This document shows, in pieces, positions 27,375 to 40,200 of a stretch of DNA of 64,000 nucleotides. The notes beneath the pieces are model-generated. The model was given only the letters and a program-made list of their open reading frames with translations. It did not search any database and was not told the origin of the DNA. The stretch comes from Mastacembelus armatus (Eukaryota > Chordata > Actinopteri > Synbranchiformes > Mastacembelidae), in assembly GCF_900324485.2 (NCBI RefSeq), contig NC_046641.1, forward strand, positions 7,785,299 through 7,849,298, in the 5' to 3' direction. Numbering within the stretch: the first letter of the stretch is position 1; each line of letters starts with the position of its first letter. The position numbers and the translations under genes are program-made.

Positions 27375-27720
27375 GCCATGCAGTTAGAAGAAAAAACATT
27401 TACTAGTGTTTGTCTTGTCGCTCAGTCCTGTCATTTTAGTTTGACCATTTTTTATAATTGTCCTTGCTGTTTGTGTTACTCAGAATGCTAAATGAATTAT
27501 GCACTGGCAGGCAGGCATGGCTTCACATTATTGGTTCAGCTCTTGATTTGAGGTAGTAAACAGTTATTTGGTAACCTGTAAGAACATCATTCAAATAAAG
27601 GAATAAAACTTCAGAATTTGCCTTTTTGGTTTCATGAAACTGGGTAATGTGATTAGCCTCTGTAACACAACATGGATTAACACAGGCCACATGCCCTGCA
27701 GCACTGAAGTGTACAAAAAC

Positions 27721-27872
27721 CCAGTGCTGGTGATGTTTTCCAGATATCCCTGCTCTACACACTAATTACCTAGATCAGATGTGTTCAGCTGATCAGAAAC
27801 TGGAAAGGGCTAGAGATAGTTGGAAAACCAGCAGGACAGTGGGCCTTGAGGACCAGGGTTGGTCACCACTGG
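27721..27872. mobile_element. Second copy of the palindromic MITE family
   Basis: It runs from ccagtgctggtgatg to ttggtcaccactgg, with imperfect inverted arms (gttttccagatatccctgct against agttggaaaaccagcaggac). The central tcagatgtgttcagctgatc is typical of a common teleost fold-back family. It shares cagcaggacagtggg and gaccagggttgg with the element at 18858-19014. The two copies lie on opposite sides of the ccdc157-sf3a1 pair. Confidence 0.65.
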
Positions 27873-28327
27873 TTTAGGTGACAGCAGCATTCACTGTCTT
27901 TTTCCCAGACAAATCATTTTCTTCCTAAGACATCCACTAGGGGTAGCCATAACATTGAGATGATAAACTCAGGTCGACACACTGGGTTGGTTACTGGTCG
28001 AGGCACAGTCTGCCGAGTACACTGGGGATGACAGGACCGAGAAACAAGCACCGTTAGCTGGGACCAGACTAGTCTAACATCAGGTAGTTCATGGCTGACC
28101 ACGGAAACCGGGATGATAATATAAGACCAGTCGTACTTTGTTGGCGGTAGGAAAGATAAAGAAATAGTTTGGACTGCGCTAAAACACGAACAGTTGAGGC
28201 TAACTTTGCGTTAGCAGCCCACCAGTAGCTGAGTTAGCTCATGTTTCAACAACGTTACCAGACATTTAGCTAAAGATAAAGGCCAAGAGTGCGTGGGAAA
28301 TTAAAGTTAGCGTTACGTGGAGAAATC

Positions 28328-28378
28328 ATGGCGTCGATGCTGTTTGACTCGACGACATATGCAAAGGAGCAGGTTTGA
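28328..28378 (+). promoter_or_regulatory. Upstream open reading frame before tbc1d10a
   Basis: A 16-codon frame (MASMLFDSTTYAKEQV, then stop) begins in a strong Kozak setting (A at -3, G at +4) 117 bases before the main start codon and ends before it. If the mRNA includes this stretch, ribosomes would meet it first and main-frame translation would need re-initiation or leaky scanning. Inclusion in the transcript is inferred. Confidence 0.5.
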
Positions 28379-28444
28379 CTTCGGGCTGTCAACAAGCTCG
28401 CCTACGTTAGCCACCCTGGCTAGCGAGCTAGCTTTGTCACCACC

Positions 28445-31400
28445 ATGGCAAAAACGGAGACCGGCCGTCAGTCGGTGGACACCAGGAGCATCCGGACCAT
28501 CAGCAGCAGCCACATGGACGATGAAAGCTCCCTGGGATCAGACTCGGAGATCAACGGCTTCACCACCGAGAGACCGACCGATAAATACGGATTTATTGGC
28601 GGAGCGCAGCAATGCTCGGAGCACTCGTAAGTCTGGCTCACCTCGCTGCTGTCCTGGTCTAAGTAAAGTACGAGCAGTAAACTTTTAGTCACCTTCAGCA
28701 CAAGGCACCCAGAGCTCCCCCCTGCTGCGTGGCACCCAGAGGGGTCATGGCCACTGCTTCATGGCACATACAACACTGCTAGTCATATCATCATTACTCC
28801 TCCAAGGCTCTTTGTGTAGAGGCTATTTACTATTCAAACATTGTAGGGACTAAAAAAGGCAACTCATCATTTTTGTTTATCAGATTGATGAATAATGTTT
28901 ATCTTATATTATCTTAGATTGTCATTTGAATTAATATATTAATAGCCCTTGAAGCCAGTTGCAGTGGTTTTTTTTTTTTTTTTTTTTTCCAAGAAGCCCT
29001 TTCTCTCCTTCCTGTTAGTGGGGCCTAAAGCCTTCATTACTTTTATTCAGCACTGAAACAGTGAAAGGAGTGAGAGAAAGTTGTGCCAAGCACTGGCTGG
29101 CTGGGAGCTTCCTGTTTTCTGGAGGTTTGGCAGACTTGGAGCCACAGATCTGGTGCCCTGTTACTAGAGGGCCTCTTCTGGCTCACACTTTTATAGGTAA
29201 GGGTTTAAACTTGACGCATTTGGCTGTGGTAGTAACTCGTTGTTTAAAGTCTTTGGCAGCTGAAGCTGGCACATAATATTACTGCAGTGATAGAGCCTAC
29301 AGTTTCCTAGCAGGAGGAGGGCTGTCCCAAGTTTAAAAAATGCTCTTTGAAGATGCTCTAACCTCACAATTATAGGCTTGTGCTGATGAGATAATTGCAT
29401 AGCTTAGTAAGGCATCAGACCTCATTTGTAATATTGGTTAGACTTGCCTATGTTTTCATTTTCTGTTGGAGAACATAACGTGAACTCCTTAATTTTTTTT
29501 TTTTGTGCTTTCAGATGTTCTGCAGTTAGGTTACATCATATGGCAGGCAAACCCAGACTCTTGCTCTTTGAGGTTAAACCGGCTTTGCCATTAAATAGGC
29601 TGAGTTGGTGTCTTTTATAGTCTCCTTAAAACAATCCACCAGTTGTTATTTTTGACTCACTACACAGTTTACTGACTACATATGAGCAGTGGCCACACAC
29701 GTAGATCTGATGGCACATGCAGAAAGATGAGCAGATGGTTTTTTTTTTTTCCTATTACTCTTCCCAGCCTAAACAAGCCTGCTGTATTTTTATGTTTCTG
29801 TAGTTTCAGGATTTATTTCCTACTGACATTACTGAACAATATAAGCACTGATCTTTACCTGGGCCATGTACCCACTCCAAAAAACAGTAGTAGATTTAGA
29901 TGTAGCTCAATTTTATTTTGGTTTATTGTTGATTTTGTAGTATAGTCTTTTAATATTTTCCTTGTTGTGTATCCAGGGCTCAGGATGTGCCTCCAGAGGT
30001 GCTCAGGCAAAGGGAGGTGAAGTGGCTGGACATGCTGAACCACTGGGACAAGTGGATGATCAAGCGATTTGATAAGGTCAATACCAAGTGTTAACTCAGT
30101 AACACGAACCGTCCGATGGCTTGTTTGTATGAGGTAGCTCTGTTTGGCTCTGTCTCCAGGCAGCAGTCTTTCAGTCTTGTGTAGTTCTGTGTATGTTTTA
30201 AGGCAAAGGTAAATTGTATTGCTCAGGTATTTGATTGCACAAAGACAAAACTCTTGTGACCAGATTGTTTGCAACTTCAGGCCAAAGCTTTTCCACGAGT
30301 CATCAGCAGGGCAGGACACAGCCTACCCCTCTATCGCCTCATAGACCATGTGACAAATTGATAGTCTCAGATTTAGGGTGTGGCTGTGTTGACTTCCTGT
30401 AAGACTACTCTGTAATAAAGGTGCTGTGAGTGTAAACTGCAGCTCTGTTCACATGCAAGACAGCTGTTTATGTTGCAAAACATTGAATTGAGTAGAAAGC
30501 AGGTTTCATTTTCCTGTAGTGCAGGTAGGCTCAAGGCTCATGCAGTGAAACTCTGAGTTTCTGATCAGTGTGTACAGTGACTCCATGTTCACTTGTTTTT
30601 GGCCAAAACAGTTTCCCTCATGTTTAGCACAATATATGTACATACACCTTACCTTAGCTGTGAAGCCACTCAGCAGTGCAGTTCAAATGGATATTTGTCA
30701 GAGTTTACAGTCTGACCAGTCTGATTATCTGTAGTGCAACAACACTGTAGTAATTGTGAAACACTGTGATGTATTAAAGTATCAGCTGTTACTTAGTGGT
30801 TTTACCAGATAACGGCATTTCACATGTATGTTTTAAAAAAAGGAACCAAGTAATGGGCGTGTGCGCTGCACATAGCAGTGTGTACAATCCCTGTCTTGGA
30901 TTGTGGTAGGCCTTTTTCGCATGTGTTCCCTTTGTCTGTCTTTATTTGGTGAACTGTGTTCCTCTGTGGCTCAGGTGAGGCTGCGGTGCCAGAAAGGAAT
31001 TCCTCCTGCCCTTAGAGGCCGTGCATGGCTCTACTTGTCAGGTGGGAAGGTGAAGAAAGAGCAGAACCAAGGGAAGTTTCAGGTCAGATAACTTCTTCTT
31101 TCGCTTCCTCCTCACACTTCTTTTCATGCTTTCATTTGTGCTTGTTTCATGTTTATTTCTTTTCAAATCATTACTGAAACTGTTGCTATGCACCACTGTA
31201 ATTTCGGATGTTTTCTGCACAATATTGGAACCATTTCAGTTTTAGTAAAGCATGTTTACAATGGAAAATGAACATCTGTTTAATAGCTAAAAGTATGCAC
31301 TTTCTGAAAGGTTGAAAGCCTGCAATGCTGCTACTCTAACAAAGTCATAGCATGTCTCTTCCATATGTGTTTTGTCAGGAGCTGGATAGCCAGCCAGGGG

Positions 31401-34365
31401 AACCCAAATGGCTTGATGTGATTGAGAAAGACCTCCATCGACAGTTTCCTTTCCATGAGATGTTTGTGTCACGGGGGGGACATGGGTAAGCACTCTAATG
31501 TGATGCAATATTACACACTGGAAATAATGAGAGTCTGTCTTTTGATATTTAGTTTGTCTAATTGTTGTGTGTCTGCATTTTTGTCCCCGACAGGCAGCAG
31601 GACTTGTTTCGTGTTCTTAAGGCCTACACTCTGTACAGACCAGAGGAGGGATACTGCCAGGCTCAGGCTCCCATTGCTGCTGTGTTGCTCATGCACATGC
31701 CTGCTGAGGTACTGTGTGCTTTGCCTAAAACACAGACACCATATAAACTATCTCCTTCCCCTTTGCAGTTTGCATATGCTGATATGCTGTGGTGTTGTTG
31801 GTTGAAAGCTTATCTGAGTCATAACTGTAAAGCACTTATTCAGATGAAACATATAATATCACTGCTGCTGCTGATGTAACTGATTGTATCATTTTCAAAA
31901 AAAAAAAAAAAAAAAAAAGTTCTTGATGTAACTACCAAGTCCACTATCACTGCTCATCAAATACTTCTGTTATTATCTGAGTTCCATGTCTTGTTAAATG
32001 AAGAGTTAGTTTCCTGACATGATGTGTCTTTGTTTCCACAGGATGCGTTCTGGGGGCTGGTCCAAATCTGTGAGAAGTATCTTCCTGGCTACTACAGTCC
32101 TGGCCTGGTGAGACTGAAATGTGCAAACATGTCTGATGACATTACTAACTGGGCTTTTCCAGAGACTAACTGGAATTTTGTGGTTAGAAGTTGCTGATGA
32201 GAATATTGAGGTGTTGTCAGACCGCAGTTCACCATCATGTTTCTCATTTGCACAATTACACAGTAGTAAGCTATCTTGTGTAATTAACCCGTGAACTTTC
32301 TTGTGATTATTGTTCAGCCATATTGTTTTTTTATGAATTTGTATTTCATATTTAACAGAACCAACATGTTGTTATGAAATGCTTCCTCAGTGAAATATAA
32401 CATGGCACTACCAAAGAAGTTGGTGTAAAATCTCAGTAGTCATGTGTAGTGGAAAATGATTTACACTAGGAGCAACATGATGCATTTGAACACAATACAA
32501 GTACAGTACTTTGCTCTGCAGTGCCTCCCTGTCTATCACTGTCCTTCAGGAAGCTATACAGTTGGATGGAGAGATCCTGTTCGCTCTGCTGCGACGTGTA
32601 TCCCCGCTAGCCTTCCGCCATCTGGAGAAACACAAGATCGATCCCATCCTCTACATGACTGAATGGTTTATGTGTGCCTTCTCCAGAACGCTGCCTTGGG
32701 CTTCTGTTCTGCGTGTCTGGGACATGTTCCTCTGCGATGGTAATAGTGCTTTATGATGGTACCCTATGTTGGCATGGAAAAACCTCTTCATGCTAAAACT
32801 CAAATACCTGGCTCTTCTCCCTCTCTCAGGGGTAAAGATAATCTTCCGTGTGGGTTTGGTGCTGCTTAAGTGCATGCTGGGGACCCGGGAGAAGCTAAAG
32901 GCTTGCCAGGGCCAGTATGAAACCATGGAGCTCCTCAGGGCCATAGAACCTCGATACATGCAGGAGGGCTACCTCGTACGGGAGGTAAGAGAAGAGCTGC
33001 AGCAGCAGCAAGGCATGAGGACCAGCAATACTAGATAATAACAAAAAGGTTTATGTTACACAAGGACTGGACCGTATAGAAAAACATGCATATCACTTCA
33101 TATATTTACCTATTTATCTACATGATCGTTTTTATTTTACTTATCAATTGCAGATCTTTTTATTAACTGACTTAGAATATATATATATATATATATTTTA
33201 AGGGTATGGTTGGTATTCACTTATGATGACCTAAATCTACCATAACAGTGTGAATCAATCTGTGTTGTTTAGTCAGAAAATATGACGGGATATGTTTATA
33301 CGATATAGTTAGTACTAACATGTTCTCTACAATTGCTTACTGTGAATACCCTTACACATGAAGGCTACAGTGTACAAAAGGATTTACAAAGATTTGCCAA
33401 AGATGTCAATAGAGATCGGCATTTATAGTATGTCATATTAGGCTTAGCATAATCCTTTAATGAAGTAGCAGAGGGGTTGTTTTACTCACTGTGGATAAGG
33501 ACTTGACGGAGAACAGTAAGTGTTTATGAATGTAGCCAAGTGAGCAACAGAGAGTCTGAGAGTGAAAAGAAGTGATACAGAGACTAATTGACCAGAGTCC
33601 AGGCTGGCCAGTGTCTGGTTGCTGTGTATGAGTCTTGTGTGAGTATGTGACCATGCTAACAATACCCCTTTTATAGACAAGGCAGTCTTGACTGTGGTGA
33701 ATGTGAGTGGATCCAGAGCAGCCCCAAGGCCCTTTGGCATTTACTGACAAAGTTCACATACTGTATTTAACATGATGAAATGTGGAAAGAATGTATTTCT
33801 CAGCAGTGGCACCTTTGATTACGAGCTGCATGAATCTGGCTTTGACCTGGTGACGTGTCTCTTCTTGTTGCAGATTCTGGAAGTGCCGGTGACAGCGCGA
33901 GACGTAGAAAGGGAGCATCACACCCAAGTGAAACGCTGGAGGAAGAACCGCGGAGAGCTCAATTTCAAACCACCCCCGAGAATGCATGGCGCTCGGCTCA
34001 TCATGTTGGCCGACCCACCAAGGCGCCAGGACCTGCAGCAGAACCCCACCATTGTACTTGAGGTCCCTCCGCCTACCTCGCAGAAGAAGGGCAAGGAGGA
34101 GAAGAAGAGCAGGAAGAGCATGAAAAAGCCCATTGTTGAAATTCCTAACCCTTACCCTCTTCTAAACAACCCTTCACATCCACCCTCAGCTCCACCTGCC
34201 CCACTGCCACCCAACAGCAAGACTCCAGAGATTGTGCCACAGAGTGAGACAGACACACCTCACCAGCAGCAAGCACCTCCTACAGACCTTCCCCCTGCCA
34301 AAGAATCTCCTCTTCAGCAATCCACACAAAGCCTTAGCAGCACAGAGCAGGATACATACCTGTAG
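28445..34365 (+). CDS. tbc1d10a: TBC1 domain family member 10A (EPI64-type Rab GAP)
   Basis: Nine exons (28445-28626, 29977-30076, 30975-31082, 31379-31485, 31594-31708, 32042-32107, 32550-32739, 32830-32984, 33874-34365) encode 504 residues. The start ATG lies in caccATGG. The TBC domain (about 95-340) starts after [20 protein letters not shown] and carries both catalytic fingers: R151 in I145-x-x-D148-x-x-R151 (VIEKDLHR) and Q188 in GYCQ. TBC domains speed GTP hydrolysis by Rab proteins; mammalian TBC1D10A acts on Rab27A and Rab35. The C-terminal 160 residues are Pro- and Lys-rich and end in DTYL, the PDZ-binding tail by which EPI64 docks on EBP50/ezrin at microvilli. TBC1D10B is the nearest alternative, but gene order beside sf3a1 and ccdc157 supports 10A. 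Confidence 0.94.
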
Positions 34366-36385
34366 CTGTACAACAGTGCAGTATGTGTATGTGTGTTGCG
34401 GACGAAGCACCAGCACCCTTCAGCCAATAACAAGCCAGCCTTGCCAATGTCTCTGATTGGCCAGCATCACTAATATTCCAGTGTTGGACCTTTGTGTATT
34501 CAGTTATTCATTTTAGTTCCCAGTTTGCCTGTAATATTATTGGTATACACTAAAGCATCATCACAAAACGACTCTGATGCTTATGTCATTTCTCCATGTA
34601 AAGCTGTTACATCCTTTTGATGCTTGATGTGTTTGTTCAGTCCAGAAGTCTGTTTGCAAGGGAGACACATTACTGACTACTGGGAGAGAAATCATTCCTT
34701 TCAGACACGCATGGTTTAAATGGGACTTAAAGAACAATGAGGCACCTAGTACTCAGGCAGGTTCGTTGTACATTTCCTCTCAAATTCAACACTATTGAGT
34801 TCACTGGTAATACTATGCAGCAGTAGATGTAAACTCCTGATAGAAACTCAAGGCTTTTCTACTTCTTAACACAGCATACTCCATTGGGGGTTTTGTTCAC
34901 TAGAGGGCAGCATAAAGCTGATTACAGCAGGGATGGTATATCTTAAAGGATTTATAAAGTTTGGGAGGTATTATTCTATGACTGAGATTTGTTTTGTTTT
35001 TTTTCCCACTGGGGAATTATGTGCATTTCATGTTTTCTATTCTTACATTTGAACAGAAACTCCTCTGTTGAATCAGTGAAATCAAATGAATATTCAAGTC
35101 TTTTTCTACACATTTTATTTAACAAACAGTTTAAACATGAAATTTGTGCACATGGAACTAGTGCAAAAATGGTCACTTTTTTCAGTCAGTTAAATTAGTG
35201 TGGTTTAACTCTGTATCAACTCCTAATACTCACTGTGCCAGGCACTTCCAGACACTTTAGAGCAGCAGTAATTCACGTTATGTGGGCAGCAGACTGGACA
35301 TACCTCACTCTGTGACACATTCCTGCCTTTTAAAAGCTAATCAGTCCAAAAGCTGTCTCTTGCCAAATGCAAATCATTATAATGTATGTATTTGTGCACG
35401 TGTTTCCTGTCATAACTTGGACAGTGAGTGAGTGATTGCAAATTACCTGAAGGTGCTGACCCTTGTCTTGGCATTGAGCCTGTTTTTTTATTTTAATGTT
35501 TTGCTAGAATTTCCAAAAGCAAATCAAGACTCTTGTTTGGGACGATCTGTGACCGCTACCTGTGACCAGGGTTACTCTGTTAGTGCAGTTGAGGGATCAT
35601 GGGATTTAAAGATTTATTGGGATGTTTGTAGCGTTTCTCTTATGAGAACCAGCCTCATTTCTTTGGGATATATGGAGACACATGCAGCAATGAGGCCTTT
35701 TCTTTTTTTTTTTTTTTTTTTTTTTTTATAACATATGTTGGACAATCTTTTTTCACAGTGTGTTTTCTAACTTTCACCACAGTGATAAATGGTAAAGGGA
35801 GTTTTAACAAGCATTAGCACAAGTGTGAAACATGTTTATATAATTAATATAAAAAAAAGAGTCTGCTAAAAATGCACATGTATGTCAGATATCATACGAA
35901 ATGAGGTTAAAAAGAATAACATACTTTAAAGCAGTTGTCTGTATGCACTAGTTGTTTTTTTTTTGTTTTGTTTTTTTTTTTTAGTTGCTTGTATTACCCA
36001 CCTTACATTTCAGTGATGTTTTAATTTAATGCTCTTTGTGTAGATACGGCATGTAAAGTAACAACTTCTTTTGTAATGAAATCTATTTTTCCGTGTGTTA
36101 TGCTTTATTTTGTTGAGCAGTTGCAGAAACTGCAGAGGAGACATCTCTAAATCATTTGCTGTTCAGGACAGTATGAAATTACAAATAGTATGGATGAAAT
36201 GAATTACATCTGGAATAAGGAGGCTTTTGCCACTGAAAAGTTTTTTTTTTTTTTAATAACTATTAAGACAGATTGCTATTATTCTACCATTTGCAATAGC
36301 CCTGTAAAATAGGTGTTGGACAACCATGGGACACTATGCATCATCATTTAAATGTTACAAATAAAAATTTGTTAAAGCAAACAAC
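34366..36385 (+). other. tbc1d10a: tbc1d10a 3' UTR
   Basis: About 2 kb of AT-rich sequence with long T runs (35699-35727, 35949-35982) and no coding signal follows the stop. An AATAAA at 36359-36364 is a plausible end. It contains a CTCF-like core, tcactagagggcagc, near 34897-34911. Confidence 0.55.
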
Positions 36386-36932
36386 ATTTCTGGTATATTT
36401 TAACTGACTATGATGTGGGTGAATGTGTTTTGATATGTTGGGCTTTTTTGCCTGTTTGTATGCTTTGTCTCATGTTTACCAGCAGGTGGAGCCCCAGCGT
36501 CATCACTTTGAAATGAAGCTGTGTTTCTCAGAGGAGGCATCTCAAAAAACAAAGGTGCAGAATGGTCCAGGACTGTCATATTCCCTGTGCTGATAAAGCC
36601 TTTTAAATATGTTGTAGTGCCATTGCTGAGATTGGTGACGTTGACAAACCCACAAAAATACATTTAGCCAATAAGCATACTTAATATCTAATTGTTTCTC
36701 TAAGATTTTATATTTATCTCCTAATCAAAAGCTTGAAACTGCTTATTTCAATACTAATAACCTTTTTCTTGAGGTATGTCATTTATTTTATCAGTGTTCT
36801 ATTTTTCTGGTTTGGAAAAGTGTCAGTACATTTAAGCTTGTATGTGTTTTGTGTGAATGGAAACTACCACTGCTTAGGTAAATAATTTTGACTTAGGTTT
36901 AACATTTTGGAAAATTTGTTGAAGTTTGTTAT
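36386..36932. other. Intergenic, start of gene desert
   Basis: No gene is recognised. A minus-strand open frame of 87 codons (36400-36663) lacks homologs that I know and splice context. It contains a CTCF-like word, ccagcaggtggagcc, near 36479. Confidence 0.45.
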
Positions 36933-37292
36933 GGGGCAGCACGGTGGTCTCACAGCAAGAAGGTTCCTGGTTTGAAACCCATCAGGGGCCTTTCTGTGTG
37001 GAGTTTGCATGTTCTCCCTGTGCTTGTGTGGGTTTTCTCCAGGTACTCTGGTTTCCTCCCACAGTCCAAAAACATGTATGTCAGGTTGATTGGTGACTCT
37101 AAATTGCCCATAGGAGTGAGTGTGAGTGTGTGAGGTTGTTTGTCTTTATGTGGCCCTGTGATGGACTGGGGACCTGTCCAGGGTGTACCCCTGCCTTTCA
37201 CCCAAAGAGAGCTGGGATAGGCTCCAGCAGATCCATGAGACCCTAATTTGGAATGAATAGGTATAGATGATGGATGGATGGATGGATGGATG
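36933..37292 (+). repeat. Near full-length teleost interspersed repeat with (ATGG)n tail
   Basis: It runs from ggggcagcacggtggtct through gtgtggagtttgcatgttct, cctcccacagtccaaaaaca and gtgatggactggggacctgt to ggataggctccagcag and ends in a tggatggatgg microsatellite. This is one of the commonest interspersed sequences in teleost genomes. The tail and the target duplication of the 1-kb fragment indicate a non-LTR (SINE/LINE-type) retroposon. The family name cannot be fixed without a library search. Confidence 0.85.
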
Positions 37293-40200
37293 ACAGTTTT
37301 TTCTTACATTTGCATAAAGACAGTCTCATATCTTTTCCTCAGCCACATAAAATTTCCTTAGAGCTAGATATCAAAGTATTCCTTTAAAACCATAGTGTGG
37401 GAACCAGTGGCCTAGATCAGTGTGATGACAAAATGTAGACACTTTCCTTCCCTCCAACCCTGTAATTCTGCATCATGTCAGAATGTCATGACAGATAGAA
37501 CTGCATGGTACAAATCTTATCAAATAGGAGTCCATGGTCTGGTGTCTGTCTGTCTGGACATTTTTGAAATGAAAAGAGATTGTGAAGCAGCTGTAGGAGT
37601 GTATCCATTCATGACGCAAGTATTTGACCTTTCTCTTCTAAAGCTGTCTCTTCATCTCAACAACTTCCCTCAAAGACGTCGTTCCATCTCTTTCTCCTCG
37701 TTTAGACTAACGACAGGTTGCCATTCTTTTCTAAATTCACTGTTTGAGCTGACAAAAGCACCTTTTCCTCACCTTAAGGTATGGGATATGTGTTTTGTCT
37801 CAGGGCTTAAATAGTTCATTGCAAATTGCTACCTTGATGACCTCAGTAAGCCTGCTGGCTCATTCCTAATCGTCCGGCATAGTGTGAGCTGCAGCTGTTG
37901 ACATGAGGTCATCGTGGGTTCAGTGGTTAAAAGAGAGTTGCAGGTAATTTGGGAATCATCAGTGTCTTTACATTTGATTTGCATTACCAGTATAAACGCA
38001 AATTTGGTGTTTGTAGATAAAATTGATATTGTACTTGAAACATGGTACCTGTCAATAGCTATTAATCATTTTTCCCCATTGTCATTCCACCAAAGGCCAT
38101 TATCAACCATTATGGGATCTGCTGATGTTTGCCCACATGAGGCACAGCAACAGTTAATGGTCTAGGTCCCTGAGGAATGCATGCACCGTCACGCTTTCCC
38201 TCTTTGCATCGGACACCTGGCCCTCTTTCAGTGCCACCGTTCCATTTACATCTCAAAGGGGGACGACCAAGAAGGCTCTCTCTGTGCTCCCTTCCTAACT
38301 CCAGAAATGATCTGATTTATCTCTTCATCAACGGAAATATATGCCATCCCGCCTCGCTCATCCCCAGCTAATAGAGATGGGAGAGGGTGCAGTAGAAAGA
38401 GAGACTTGTGATCCTCTGTGTGATCCCAGACCCAACGGACCCCTGTCACAGTGCTTGATTCATGTGATGCGGGTGACTTTCTCTCTGCTCTCAGGCTCAA
38501 TGTGTTAAGGCATGGGGGGGTTGGATGGCATAATGCAAAGCAAAGGCGCCTGTGTTCCAGAGGTATCTGATTCCCACGTTTGATGGAGCATGACAGGTTG
38601 ACTCAGGTCAAATTAAAAGGGCGCAGTAACAAATATGAGGGCAGACATTGTGATCGTCTCTGCAGGTGAAGGTTCCAAGGCAGGGGGAATAAAAAAGTTA
38701 TTTATTGCACCAAGGGAAAACATTAGTCTTTGTTCAAGGAGCAAAAAGAGAGGGGATCCCTGTGTGCGGGCCAGGGTGGATAATTGAATCATCCCTGTGT
38801 CATTCTCATCCCTGTGTGTACCTCATGTTCATCTGCCAAAGGAAAAGCCCTCACTTTTATCTTTGTCTCATATATATGGATGACTATGTTTTTTTCCGCA
38901 TCCAGACCTTTAAAACAAATTCTCTGTATCTGCTACATATTTCCACAGTGCGGTATGCACAGTATGTTATGAATATGAACTGGCTGGCCCTGCAGGTTTT
39001 TGTCTCGGATGGAAACCTGACAGGTCTCTTTCTACACATAACTAAACATTTTTTGCCCTCTGGCTCCTGTCAACTATTTCTGACCACTCTAAACAGAGAC
39101 TACTTTTAAATAATGTTATAAATACCAGTTAATGTTTGGAGTGGAGCCTGTGGGCTCAACTATTCCATCATATGAACATACAAGGCTCTGTGTACTTTGG
39201 AAATAGTAGTTTTGGCACCTATGCTGTTTCCATTGTATAATTTTTTTTTTACAATTATGATCTACAAATGACTGTATAAATGGTTAATGCTTTAGATGGT
39301 AAATTTAACACAGAATAACACCCAAAGACTCTCATGGGTGCATTTAGCAATGTACTTTAAATGTCATCACAGTTCTCATTCCAGCTACTCCCAGTGGACA
39401 CACCACCCCTGTGTTAGGGACCAGATGAAAATTACTGAGTGAGGAGGGAGGGGCTGAACCGCATGTTGGACTTAAAAGCAAGAACCTTCTCAGGATTATT
39501 AATATTTGTTTGGACCTTCCCCTTCAATAAGAAAAAAAAATCCAACACGCTCCAGCCAAATCATACATCAGGAGTGGAATGACCGATGGCTAAAATGATG
39601 GTAAATGTAATTCACTATTTTTAAACCAATTACCTCTAAATGAACAGTTATTACCACTCGTTGAAAAAGCTAATAGGCCACAGGCTGAGGGACTTCAGCA
39701 CCGTAAAGTTTGAATATACATTATGTTGTTATAGCTTTAACACTGAAACTATTCAATTATTGTGAAGATAATGTAAAAGAAAATATAACTCTAGGGTATG
39801 GGTGAGACACTTCTTTGCAAAAAAAGTAAAGTATTAAAATAAATGTCGTCTTTGTATGACCCTCACAGTCCCCTCAAAGAAATTTCATACAGTGTTTATA
39901 AAAGGTTAATAACTTTAACCCTTTAGAGGGTTTTAGGGTTCAAATCACATGAAGCAACGTTGCCGTCTCTGTCAAATCAGATTCAAATATGCGGGTGAAT
40001 AGTAAAAAGGTAAATGAGGCATAGTAATTGTGTCTGCTAATCACCTGCTACGCCTACAGGATACTTTAGCCCCGAGTGATGGGTGTGTGAGGTTATGTGG
40101 GGGTAAATGCTGCACACCTGTGTGGCTGTCACACTCCTTGAGGAGTTTTAGGCGTTTCATTTAATCTCCATCAGTTGACCCCCCACAACCCAAGCACCCA

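Larger units (their letters stand above)
27375..28444. other. sf3a1 3' UTR, intergenic spacer and tbc1d10a 5' region
   Basis: The sf3a1 3' UTR ends near 27610 after two AATAAA signals (27594-27599, 27602-27607). A MITE follows (27721-27872). From about 28150 the sequence becomes CpG-richer and leads into the tbc1d10a 5' UTR, which contains a short upstream open frame (28328-28378). Confidence 0.65.

Noticed and set aside
35699-35727. Long T run as the reverse of a retrogene poly(A) tail
   Set aside because: No adjacent minus-strand gene-like sequence or target duplication was found; it is treated as a homopolymer in the tbc1d10a 3' UTR.
36400-36663. 87-codon minus-strand frame with NGT/NLS glycosylation-like triplets
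   Set aside because: No signal peptide, no recognised family and no flanking splice sites; it is most likely chance in AT-rich sequence.
38705-39109. 134-codon plus-strand frame, the longest in the desert
   Set aside because: It contains stretches of Phe, Tyr and Leu from T-rich DNA and no domain. I could not link it to any upstream or downstream exon.
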